Of a DNA stretch of 64,000 nucleotides, positions 36,079 through 46,904 are shown piece by piece. A program made the position numbers and the translations under genes. Under the pieces are notes generated by a model. The model made no database searches, had not been told where the DNA came from, and saw only the letters and a program-made list of their open reading frames with translations. Position 1 is the stretch's first letter, and every line of letters starts with the position of its first letter. The stretch is from the NCBI GenBank assembly GCA_028564925.1, contig CM053029.1, positions 291,516,719 through 291,580,718 of the forward strand, given 5' to 3'. This stretch comes from Lithobates sylvaticus (lineage: Eukaryota; Chordata; Amphibia; Anura; Ranidae).

Positions 36079-37269
36079 AAATCTCCCTCGGTCTCCTTGC
36101 ACCAGACCAAACAAAAGATCTCCTGGATAATGGCGCAGGAATAAATAACCAGTGCGATATTGGATTCCTCAGAGAAATTCAGGCTCACATGGGAGCCCTG
36201 GGCTGCATATATAGGAATATCCTTCTTTCCTGATATAGTAATCAGGGTCTCCCCTCTCACTCCATTTCCCCTCCAGACCCAAGATCCCTCTGCGAAGGTT
36301 CCTACCCTCCCTATACCCTACACCCACTTCTTTTACTGACCTCATCATTGCTCTTCTCTCCCCCTCTCTCTGTCGTTTTCTCTTTACCTCTCCCCTTCTT
36401 TTCCATTTTCCTCCATTTCCTCTTCTCTCTTTCTAACACCTCAGTTGCCTCAGCTCTAGGTCGTCTCGATCTACAACATGAACCGGAGTGAGCTTTGTAC
36501 CAAATGATCTCCCAAACCATCAGGCCTAGCCCAGCTGATGTGAAGGAAGGCCTGTCCTCCACCTGTCTAGTTAACTTTAGCTTACCTAGGTCATGTCTCC
36601 CCAGACAACGGCAGACTCACCTGGCTGGTCCTTTCCCCTACGGGTTTGGGTAATGCGGCTTGAGATTGGCTTAGATCTCTCAGGAAGGCCCTCGGAAACT
36701 CCTCAGTTGACCCCCACACAGCAAGATCCCTATGGGGTGCGGGGGTCCTACCGTGGAGGTTCCATGAACAGGGCTCTTTAAGTCTAACTTACGAGCTCCC
36801 CCAGCCCCTGCTGGTTTAGTGTCTGCTCACTCCTCTCAGGAGATCACCAGTTACCTTTAGGTCGTATTGCATGATCTGAATTTATTTTGGCTGATTCTTG
36901 TTTACGCGAAATACGTTTTGTACGTTTTGTACCATCTTCATTCTTGGTTATCTTTGCCTTTGTCAGTTGTTTGTTATGCACTAAGTTTCAATAAACTTTT
37001 TTGAAAACTAAAAAAAAAAAAAAAGAAAAACATAGACTGTTGTGTTAATTATGGTAACCAACTGCATCAAAGATGTCATTTTCAATTTTGCCCATTGTTC
37101 CACTTTAAGGTCCTAGTAAAAGAAAATCATTCACTTATTCATGGTAAAAAAATAATGATATTTGGTTCCAAAAACACATAATGAATCTGGTGTTTTGGTT
37201 TGGACTCAAGCTTATGATGTGCTTTATATCCAAGTGACGGGAAACAGAAGGTACTCTTTTCTTATATAT

Positions 37270-39852
37270 GTCCTGATTAGAGTTGAGCGGACACCTGAGT
37301 GTTCGGGTTCGGGACCGAACTTGACCCGAACTTGACCCCGAACACCGAACCCCAATGGGGACCCGAACGGCTATAATAAAGTGTCAGCTCCCCCTTAATA
37401 CAGAGAACAGTCATTGAAGTAATTTATTTTTAAAAAGTTAGTCATAAAAAGTATTTGGGGACCCGAGTCCTGCCCCAGGGGACATGTATCAATGCAAAAA
37501 AAACTTTTAAAAACAACCGTTTTTTCGGGAGCAGTGATTTTAATAATGCTTAAAGTGAAACAATAAAAGTGTAATATTCCTTTAAATTTCGTACCTGGGG
37601 GGTGTCTATAGTATGCATGTAAAGGGGCGCATGTTTCCTGTGCTTAGAAATGTCTCTGCAAAAAGTGTCATTTTTGCAGGAAAGAAAGCTATTTAAAATC
37701 ACTTGCGGCTAATGTATATTGTCGGCTCCCGTAACACAGAGAACAGTCATTCATTGAAAGCCATTCATAAAAAAAAAGTCATTGATAAAAAAAAAAAAAA
37801 AAAAAAAAAGCGTAGGGGTCCCCCCAAATTCAATAACCAGGCCCTTCAGGTCTGGGATGGATATTAAGGGGGACCCCAGCCAAAAAAAATGGCGTAGGGT
37901 CCCCCTCAAAATCCATACCAGACCCTTATCCGAGCACGCAACCTGGCAGGCCGCAGGAAAAGAGGGGGGGACGAGAGTGCCCCCCCCCACCTGAACCGTA
38001 CCAGGCCACATGCCCTCAACATTGGGAGGATGCTTTGGTGGTCTGAGACCCCCAAAGCACCTTGTCCCCATGTTGATGAGGACAAGGGCCTCATCCCTAC
38101 AACCGTGCCCGGTGGTTGTGGGGGTCTGCGGGCGGGGGGCTTATCGGAATCTGGAAGCCCCCTTTAACAAGGGGACCCCCAGATCCCGCCCCCTCCTGTG
38201 TGAAATGGTAAGGGGGTACAAAAGTACCCCTACCATTTCACCAAAAAAGTGTCAAAAATGGTAAAAATGACAGGAGACGGTCTTTGACAATTCCTTTATT
38301 AAAATCTTCTTTCTTCTGGTCTTCCTTTCTTCATCTTCTCCTTCTGGCATCTTCTTCTTCCATCTTCTTCTTCCTCTGATCCGCTTCTTCTTGGCCTTCT
38401 CGTCCAGCATCAGTGTCTCTTCTGGGCCGCTCCGCGCAATGGGAGGCTCCCGCTGTGTGAGGCTTCTCTCGGTATCTTCTTCCACGGCGTCGGTCTCTGA
38501 GGCTTCTCTCCGGTATCTTCTTCCAGGGCATCGGTCTCTTCTTGGGCCACTCCTCGCAATGGGAGGCTACCGGTGTGTGAGGCTTCGCTTCGGCTGACAG
38601 TTCTTTTATAACAGAGGGCGGGGCCACCTGGTAACCGATGCTGGACGAGAAGGCCAAGAAGAAGCGGATCGGAGGAAGAAGAAGATGGAAGAAGAAGATG
38701 CCAGAAGGAGAAGATGAAGAAAGAAAGACCAGAAGAAAGAAGATTTTAATAAAGGAATTGTCAAAGACCGTCTCCTGTCATTTTTACCATTTTTGACACT
38801 TTTTTGGTGAAATGGTAGGGGTACTTTTGTACCCCCTTACCATTTCACACAGGGGGGGGCGGGATCTGGGGGTCCCCTTGTTAAAGGGGGCTTCCAGATT
38901 CCAATAAGCCCCCCGCCCGCAGACCCCCACAACCACCGGGCACGGTTGTGGGGATGAGGCCCTTGTCCTCATCAACATGGGGACAAGGTGCTTTGGGGGT
39001 CTCAGACCCCCAAAGCATCCTCCCAATGTTGAGGGCATGTGGCCTGGTACGGTTCAGGCGGTAAGGGGGCCGCTCTCGTCCCCCCTCTTTTTCTGCGGCC
39101 TGCCAGGTTGCGTGCTCGGATAAGGGTCTGGTATGGATTTTGAGGGGGACCCCACGCCATTTTTTTTGGCTGGGTTTCCCCTTAAAATCCATCCCAGACC
39201 TCAAGGGTCTGGTATGGATTATGAGGGGGACCCTACGCCATTTTTTTTTTTTTTTTTTATCAATTACTTTTTTTTTTTATGAATGGCTTTCAATGAATGA
39301 CTGTTCTCTGTGTTACGGGAGCCGACAATACACATTAGCCGCGAGTGATTTTAAATAGCTTTCTTTCCTGCAAAAATTACACTTTTTGCAGAGACAGTTC
39401 TAAGCACAGGAAACATGCGCCCCTTTACATGCATACTATAGACACCCCCCAGATACGATATTTAAAGGAATATTACACTTTTATTGTTTCACTTTAAGCA
39501 TTATTAAAATCACTGCTCCCGAAAAAAATGCAGTTTTTAAAAGTTTTTTTTGCATTGATACATGTCCACTGGGGCAGGACCCGGGTCCCCAAACACTTTT
39601 TATGACTAACTTTTTAAAAATAAATGACTTCAATAACTGTTCTCTGTATTAAAAGCACTTGCGGCTATATCAATTCATATAGCCGCAAGTGCTTTTAAAA
39701 GACATTTTAAAAAGCACCATTAAATCCCCGAACACCGGACCCGAACCCGAACATAAAGTCAATTGTTCGGGTTCGGGTCCGGGACCGAACACCCAAAAGT
39801 CCGGTACGGACCCGAACTTTACAGTTCGGGTTCGCTCAACCCTAGTCCTGAT
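37270..39852. mobile_element. hAT-type giant foldback with 8-bp target duplication
   Basis: GTCCTGAT at 37270-37277 and 39845-39852 flanks 2567 bp whose ends are TAGAGTTGAGCGGAC and the complement of TAGGGTTGAGCGAAC. Arms of about 970 bp (about 37440-38411 and 38638-39620) are close reverse complements around a roughly 225-bp spacer. Spacer and inner arms hold imperfect repeats of GGTATCTTCTTCC-type words. The 8-bp duplication fits hAT. No transposase. Arg/Lys/Glu-rich frames from AAGAAGA words are artefacts. Confidence 0.92.
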
Positions 39853-39879
39853 TCCTCCTCCACCATTAAAAACAAATTG

Positions 39880-40226
39880 CTTTAAAAATCAACAACCATA
39901 AGCCCATCCCCTCATGCCAAGGTTCTAGGTGTAGTCCTGGACTCTCCTTCAAGCAACACATCCAATCACTGTCCAAATCCTGCCGCCTCAACCTCTGCAA
40001 CATCTCCAAAATACGCACCTTTCTAACCAATGACCCAACAAAGCTCTTAATTCACTCGCTTGTCATCTCTCGCCTCGACTACTGCAACTCCCTTCTCATT
40101 GGCTTACCTCTACATAGTCTATCACCTCTTCAATCCATCATGAATGCTGCTGCCAGACTCATCCACCTTACCAATCACTCTGTGTCTGCCACTCCTCTCT
40201 GTCAATCCCTCCACTGGATATTTTTG
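39880..40226 (+). pseudogene. L2-type LINE reverse transcriptase C-terminal fragment
   Basis: Plus strand encodes AKVLGVVLDSP, then after a frame change FKQHIQSLSKSCRLNLCNIS, SLVISRLDYCNSLLIGLP and LQSIMNAAARLIH, all typical of the thumb/C-terminal region of L2-clade enzymes. It is cut on the right by hAT-type sequence at about 40.23 kb. Confidence 0.82.
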
Positions 40227-40229
40227 TCT

Positions 40230-42401
40230 GTCCGCCTGTTCGCCAAACAGCAAAAAATTTGCGTTGTTCGCAGCAAATTCGAAAAGTCGCAGAACACCCT
40301 GTAAAAGTCTATGGGAGAAATCTAAAGTGCTAATTTTAAAGGCTTATATGCAAGTTATTGTCATAAAAAGTGTTTGGGGACCTGGGTCCTGCCCCAGGGG
40401 ACATGTATCAATGCAAAAAAAAGTTTTAAAAACTGCAGTTTTTTCGGGAGCAGTGATTTTAATAATGCTTAAAGTGAAACAAAAAAGTGTAATATTCCTT
40501 TAAATTTCGTACCTAGGGGGTGTGTATAGTATGCCTGTAAATGGGCGCATGTTTCCCGTTCTTAGAACTGTCCCTGTACAAAGAGTCATTTCTGAAGGAA
40601 AAAAAGTCATTTTAAAAGCACTCGCGGCTATAATTAATTGTCGGCTCCCGGTAATACAGAGAACAGTCATTGAAAGTCATTGATAGAAAAAAAATGCGTG
40701 GGGGTCCCCCCAAATTCAATTACCAGGCCTTTCAGGTCTGGTATGGATATTAAGGAGAACCCCGCGTAAAATTAAAAAAAAATGACGTGGGGTTCCCCCC
40801 AAATATACCATACCAGACCCTTCAGGTCTGGTATGGATTTTAAAATGTAATTTTTTTTTTTTTAAAATGGCAGGGAGTTCCCCCCAAAAATCCATACCAG
40901 ACCCTTTATCTGAGCACGCAAACTGGCGGGCCGCAGGAAAAGAGGGGGGACGAGAGAGCGCAGGTAAAACGCAGGTAAAACTGTCAGCGCAGGTAAATTT
41001 GGGCAGGCCTATGCTGGGTGGGACCACCTGTGCTTTAGTTCTGAGGCGCCTTGATACATGTCCCCTGGGGCAGGACCCAGGTCCCCAAACACTTTTTATG
41101 ACAATACCATGCATATAAGCCTTTAAAATTAGAACTTTTGATTTCTGCCATAGACAATTCATTATAGCCGCGAGTAGTTTTAAATTACTTTTTTTCCTTT
41201 AGAAATGTCATTTTGTGCAGGGACTGTTGTAAACACATGAAAAATGTGCCACTTTACAGGCATACTATAGACACCCCCCCGGTATGAAATTTAAAGGAAT
41301 ATTTCACTTTTATTGTTTCACTTTAAGCATTATTAAAATCACTGCTCCTGAAAAAACTGCCATTTTTAAAACTTTTTTTTGCATTGATACATGTCTCCTG
41401 GGACAGGACTCGGGTCCCCAAACACTTTTTATGAAAATAGCTTGCATATTAACCCTTAAAATTACCACTTTTGATTTTTCACATTTGTGTCCCATAGACT
41501 TTAACCACCTCAGTACAGTGCATTTTCACCCCCTTCCTGACCAAGCCATTTTTCAGCTTTCAGCGCTGTCGCACTTTGAATGACAATTGCGCGGTCATAC
41601 AACACTGTACCCAGATGAAATTTTTGTAATCTTGTCCCCACAAATAGAGCTTTCTTTTTGTGGTATTTGCGCTATAAACAAAAGAAGAGGGACAAATTTA
41701 AAAAAATATATATATTTTTTTTACTTTTTGCTATACTAAATATCCCCAAAAAATATATAAAATTTTTTTTAAATTAATATTTATTTTTTACTAGTAATGG
41801 CGGCGAACTGCGATTTTTATTGTGACTGCGACATTATGACGGACACATCGGACATTTTTGACACATTTTTGGGACCATTGTCATTTATACAGCAATCAGT
41901 GCTATTTAAATGCATTGATTCCTGTATAAATTACACTGGCAGTGAAGGAGTTATCCACTAGTGGGCGGGGAGGGGTTTATATGTTCCCTGGGAGTGATTC
42001 TTACTGTGGGGGGAGGGGACTCACAAGGGGAGGAGACCGATCAGTGTTTCTCTGTACTGAGAACACACCATCGGCTCCTCTACTCTGACAGGACCGTTGA
42101 TCTGGTGTTTACACACACAGATCCACGGTCCCACTGTGTTACCGGGCAATCGCGGGTGCTCAGCGGACATTGCGACTGCTGGGCACTCGCATCGGGTGCC
42201 CAGTGACACGGCGCGCGCGCTCCCTGGAGGGCCGTGAAGGGGAGGACGTCATATGACGTCCTCCCGCGATGAGAGCTGCGCCGCCTGGCTGTCAATAGAC
42301 GGCCAGCGGTCGCGAGGTAGTTAAAGGTGTTCACATGTTCGAACAAATTTTTTGCCTGTTCTCATGTTCTGCTGCAAACCGAACCGGGGGGTGTTCGGCT
42401 C
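40230..42401. mobile_element. hAT-type foldback, composite and left-truncated
   Basis: Right end GTTCGGCTCATCCCTA (42386-42401) is the complement of the left end at 48814. Sequence from 40.23 kb matches the reverse complement of the right end near 51.15-51.27 kb. Internal copies of the shared segment (CATTGATACATGTCCCCTGG) occur at about 40.4, 41.05 and 41.39 kb in both orientations, so more than one element or a rearranged one is present. A TTAA element is nested at 41501-42324. Confidence 0.72.
41501..42324. mobile_element. TTAA-target element nested in the hAT foldback
   Basis: TTAA at 41501-41504 and 42321-42324. Ends are CCACCTCAGTACAG and GGTCGCGAGGTAG. Removing it rejoins CCCATAGACTTTAA with AGGTGTTCAC, the phrase expected from other copies of the host element (for example 52.47 kb). 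Its right third contains CpG-rich GACGTC words. No transposase. Confidence 0.85.
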
Positions 42402-45010
42402 ATCCCTAGTCAACAGGCAAAGGTGGACGTGGTCAGTCCTCAGGCAGGGCATGATTTCTTCTGTTTAGTGATGTCGCCCATGCTATTCAACGACAGCATG
42501 CAGAGGAGGTGTTGGACTGGCTTGCTAAACCATCCTCCGTCACCCAAGCAGAGACTAGTGCGTAGTCCACTGCAGCTGCCAGAGTGGCTTATTTGGCTAT
42601 TCCTTGTCCACAGCTATTCCTGCCATATCCCCAGCATTAGGCATGGAGGAGTCAGCCACTTGTTTCTGGACGATGCACAGCCATTACTTGATTCAGATGT
42701 TGGTTCTGAGGTTGAGAAAGGTAGGAACGGGAGCCTACAGAGAGGGGAGAACACTGGTACACAAATTGGCAGTCATGTTCCCCCAGCCACAGCATATTGC
42801 CAAGTTGTCTCCAGTGATAATGAGGATGGAGGAGATGATGATTATGAGGTGCGTGACTTGGGTGCCAGATAGAGCAGAAGAGGAAAGTGAGGGTGAGGCA
42901 CAACCCCAGCAAGGCAGCCATCATGGAAGAGTAGAGAACAACCACCCTATTCCATCACATTGTGGAGCTTTTATCTCCCGGGCCACTACCCACAGCTCAG
43001 CTGTCTGGGCCTTTTTTAGCACATGTGCAGCCGATCGCACTGTTGCAATTTGCAAACTTTATCTCCAGCACATCAAGCGTGGCAAAAACACCAGCATTAA
43101 ACCTCCCACCACTCAGCCTGTTGTCAAGAGCACCTGAAAGCCACACAAAAGGGATGCAATTCTGTTCCTCCTCTTTACTCAACCCAGTCTACCCCCGCTA
43201 TACCTCATGACCTCTCAGCAGCCGCCACTGACAGGGTTAATGGTATAGCGCAGGGTGTCCAAGGTCCTTACAGCACATATGTCTTTAGCACACCACCAGC
43301 TGTAGACTATAGCCGCCAAATTTCTCTGCCCCATCTGCTGCAGCAAAAAAAAAAAATACAGTCACTGCCACCCACATGCCCAGCGTCTAAATGCAAGCTT
43401 GTCAAAGCTGCTGGATTTACAACTCCTATCTTTATGTCTGGTGGATTCTGCCCCCTTCTGTGAATTTGCAGAATGTACTGTACCACAATGGCAGGTTCCC
43501 TGTTGATATTTCTTTTTATGTAAAGCCATTCCAGCTCTGTACCATCACATGGAAGGCAATGTTGTAGCATCGTTGGTCAATGCAGTTAGTTGCAAAGTTA
43601 AGGTTACTGCTGACACATGGTCCAGCAAGCATGGTCAGGGATGATATATTTAACTCACAGCACACTGGTAAACTCTGCTTGCAACTCAGAAGGATGCAGG
43701 ACAGGTCTCAGTGCTGCAGCTTGTTCTGCCGTCTCAATACAGCTAGTGGTGATCATCTCAGCTTGTCATCTCTACCCCCTCCTCCTTCTCCATGCCCTCC
43801 TCTGCTGAATTGTCCTATAAACCACAAATACCCCCTAAGTATTCAAGAGGGTATTCAAAGAGTCACGCTAAAAGATGCCATGCAGTACTTCGGCTGGTGT
43901 GTCTAGGGAACAGGAACCACACCGGAGCAGAGATTTTTGCAGCTCGGCAGAGGCAGGCCCAGAGGTAGCTCACGCTACACCAGCTGGAGCCAGGAATGGT
44001 GGTATGAGATAATGGTACAAACCTCCTGTCCGCCCTTAAACCGGAAAGTTTACACATTTGCCATGCCTGGCACATGTTCTATATTAGGTGGTGCAGCGTT
44101 TCCTAAATAGGTACCCAGGGTTGGAAGACCTGCATGTCTGTAGTCATTTCAGGCAGTCATACACAGCCAGGGCTCGGTTGGCCGAAATTCAGTGGGAATT
44201 CCACCTGCCAGTAAACCACCTGATTTGTGACATGCCCACCAGGTGGAAGTCGACTTTGGCAATGCTGCATCGGCTGCACATGCAGAAGAGGGCCATTAAC
44301 AAGTACCTGTGTGAGTATGGCACAACGACACGCACAGGCCGGCTCTGCTTTTCTTCCCCCATGCCAATGGCTGCAAATAAAAGATGCATGCACTGTACTG
44401 TCACCATTTGAGGAGGCCACTAGAATTGTGAGCCATGACAATGCATGCATCAGTGACACAATTTATGTTGTGTGCCTGCTGGAGCAGACTCTGCGTGGCA
44501 TTATGGACAGGGCACCCGAGGCAGAGCAGTGGGAGGAAAAGGAGGACTATTTTTTCTCTCAAGGCCCACTTTATGGAGATACCATTCTTCCTACACCACA
44601 GAACACACAAGAGGAGAAGGAGGAGGATGTTTCTGGTAGTTTTGGAGGCATTGAAGCAGAGGAAGGCATACGTCAAAACTTAAGAGATGTTTTTTCATCC
44701 CCAGAACCCTTGGGTGTAGTATGTGGCTGGGAGGAGGCAGTTCCAGATCCTCAGTGACCCCGGGGAGTCTGCTTCTCATGCCTCCACAAACTTCGGTGCA
44801 TGGGCTCCCTCATGCTTCAAAGCCTGTGAAAGGACCCAAAAATATGTGGCATCAAGGAGAAGGATCACTATTGGTTGGCAACCCTCCTTGACCACCGTTA
44901 AAAGGGGAAAGTCTCAGAACTCATCACGTCCCCACAGAGGGTGCAGAAGATCTCTTGAGGACACCTTAAAGAGGAGTTTATCTAATGCTTTTCCTGACTC
45001 TGTAGGTTAC
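42402..45010 (+). pseudogene. hAT transposase remnant, N-terminal and central parts
   Basis: Separate frames in order resemble a hAT transposase: a BED-finger-like region SAVWAFFSTCAADRTVAICK then LQHIKRGKN and TTQP near 43.0-43.1 kb (one of the paired cysteines appears lost, ICKLY); KDAMQYFGWC near 43.87 kb; FLNRYPGLEDLHVCSHF, then ICDMPTRWKSTLAMLHRLH and QKRAINKYL at 44.1-44.32 kb; LSPFEEATRIVSHDNACIS and VVCLLEQTLRGIMD at 44.4-44.5 kb; and an acidic linker. It ends near DPGESASHASTNFGAWA (44.75-45.0 kb), just before the dimerisation domain. Many frame changes; inactive. Confidence 0.8.
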
Positions 45011-45012
45011 AG

Positions 45013-45645
45013 TGTCAGAGGAAAATATGATTTTTATAAAACAGCTTACCTGTACAATCCTTTTCTTGAGATTACATCATGGGACACAGCGCTCTATTCA
45101 TTAAATCATGGGTTAGATAGTCACCTTCAGGTGTTGGACACTGGCAACCCTAATTGTAAGGAGAGTTCCTCCCCTATATAACCCCTCCCATATAGAGTTT
45201 TGTAGCAAAGCAATAAGTATCCCGATGCATATATATACATAAATCCCGAAGAGGGTCGGGGAGCTCTGTGTCCCGTGATGTAATCTCAAGAAAAGAATTT
45301 TACAGGTAAGCTGTTTTAAAAAAATCATATTTTCTTGTTTATACATCACGGGACACAGAGCTCTATTCATTACATCATGGGATGTCCCAGAGCAATGCCA
45401 AAATTGAGGGGAGGGAGACACAGATCAGAAAAGACCGCCATTGGACGTGAGGACCTACACTGCTGCCTGCAGTACACTGCGCCTGAAAGCGGTATCCTCA
45501 TGCCCTCCTACATCCACCTGATAAAATCTAGTGAATGAAGACCAAGTTGCAGCCTTGCAGATCTGAGCCATGGAGGCCCAGTGATGCACTGCCCATGAAG
45601 CACTTGCTGCTCTAGTCGAGTGCGCCTTAACATGGGAAGGAGGAA
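45013..45645 (-). mobile_element. DIRS-like tyrosine-recombinase retroelement fossil
   Basis: A minus-strand segment at about 45.44-45.65 kb matches the end of a DIRS-type tyrosine recombinase (it includes the HSTR signature and an ICKAATWSS motif). Next to it are inverted repeats of roughly 70-90 bp at about 45018-45108 and 45268-45356. Only the 3' part of the element is present; it is an old, broken fragment. Confidence 0.65.
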
Positions 45646-46834
45646 TTAGACATGTGCACTGACAAAAAATTTGTTCATTTTCGTTTTCGTTTCATTCGTT
45701 TTTTTTGCTTTTTTCAGAAATTCGGAAAATTGAAAATTCGGAAATTTGGAAATTCGAAAACTCTGAATTCGGAAATTTCGGGAATTTTCACATTTCTATT
45801 TTTCGGATTTCTGAGTTTCGAATTTTCGAATTTCCAAATTTCCGAACTTTCGGATTTCCGAAATTCCAAATTTTCGGATTTCCGAAATTCCAAATTTTCG
45901 GATCTCCGAAATTCTGAATTTTCGGATTTTGGAAATTACGAATTTTAGAATTTTCTAATTTCGAATTTTGTTTCTCGTTTTTTCGGAATTCCGAATTTTC
46001 GGACTTTCGGAACTCCGAATTTCTGAATTTTCAGATTTTCGGTATTCGGGAATTCAAAGATTTGAAAATCCCAAATTTTGAAAATCTGAAAAAATTAAGA
46101 AAATCAGTTTAATTAATAACTATCTATTAAATTAACGAGTACGAATTTATCCGAAGTTACGAATTATCTGAAATAACGAATGCCTTATCTAAACAAATGT
46201 AATGGAACAAATTAATAATAAATAATTAATAATAAATAATTAATAATAATAAAAAGGTTTTATTATTATTATTGTTATTTATATTATTAGATCGTTACGT
46301 TCCATTTGGTTAGATGCGGCATTCGTTATTTCAGATAATTCGTAACTTCAGATAAATTCGTACTCGTTACGTTCACTAACAGACAAATTTGAAAGGGAAT
46401 TCCAATACCTATAATTTAATAGTTAGTTATTATTTAGAAATAAACGGAAATCCGAAAATCTGAAATTCGTAATTCGAAAATCTGAAATTCGTAATTCGAA
46501 AATCTGAAATTCGTAATTCGAAAATCCGAAATTCGGAATTCGAAAATCCGAAATTCGGAATTCGAAAATTCGGAAATCCGAAAATCTGAAATTCGGAAAC
46601 TTCAAAAATTCGGAAATTCGGAAATACTAAAATCCAGAAATTCAGAATTTCGGAAATTCGGAAATTTTGGCAATTTGGAATTTCGGAAATTTTGGCAATT
46701 TGGAATTTCGCAAATTTTGAAATTCAGAAATTGGAAATTTCGGAAATTTAAAAGTTCGGAAATTCGGAATTAACAAATTTGTCAAAATTCGGTAAAAAAC
46801 TAATTTGGAACTAAACGAATTGCACATGTCTAAG
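45646..46834. mobile_element. AT-rich TIR element made of TTCGGAAAT words
   Basis: Ends TTAGACATGTGCACTGAC and AATTGCACATGTCTAAG are inverted. The whole element is a loose palindrome: left-half TAACGAGTACGAATTTATCC is mirrored by a right-half complement, with an (AATAAT)n centre near 46.2-46.28 kb. Flanks of the centre are arrays of GGAAATTCGGAA-like words. Related to the array at 13010-14005. Confidence 0.8.
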
Positions 46835-46904
46835 TTTCAGTGGGTGTAGGTGCCTCCTGCACAGTATACACCTGAAGCTACCCCTTATTGCTGGTGTTGT
46901 TCTG
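46835..46904 (+). repeat. Duplicated flank, copy 1
   Basis: GTGGGTGTAGGTGCCTCCTG through CCCCTTATTGCTGG occurs here and again at about 48657-48712, on either side of the Harbinger-ended element. Confidence 0.8.

Larger units (their letters stand above)
30112..37039 (+). mobile_element. Near full-length L1-type LINE with 16-bp target-site duplication
   Basis: AGAAAAACATAGACTG at 30112-30127 and 37024-37039 flanks 6896 bp. The insert runs from a GC-rich 5' leader through ORF1 and ORF2 to CAATAAA and a poly(A) tail at about 37008-37023. It is the complete LINE plan, but both reading frames are broken. Several C/T-rich tracts lie between ORF1 and ORF2 (32.2-32.3 kb) and after ORF2 (36.3-36.45 kb). 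Confidence 0.93.

Noticed and set aside
38252-38657. Arg/Lys/Glu-rich frames resembling a nuclear protein
   Set aside because: Produced by GAAGAA/TTCTTC words in a foldback arm and mirrored in the other arm.
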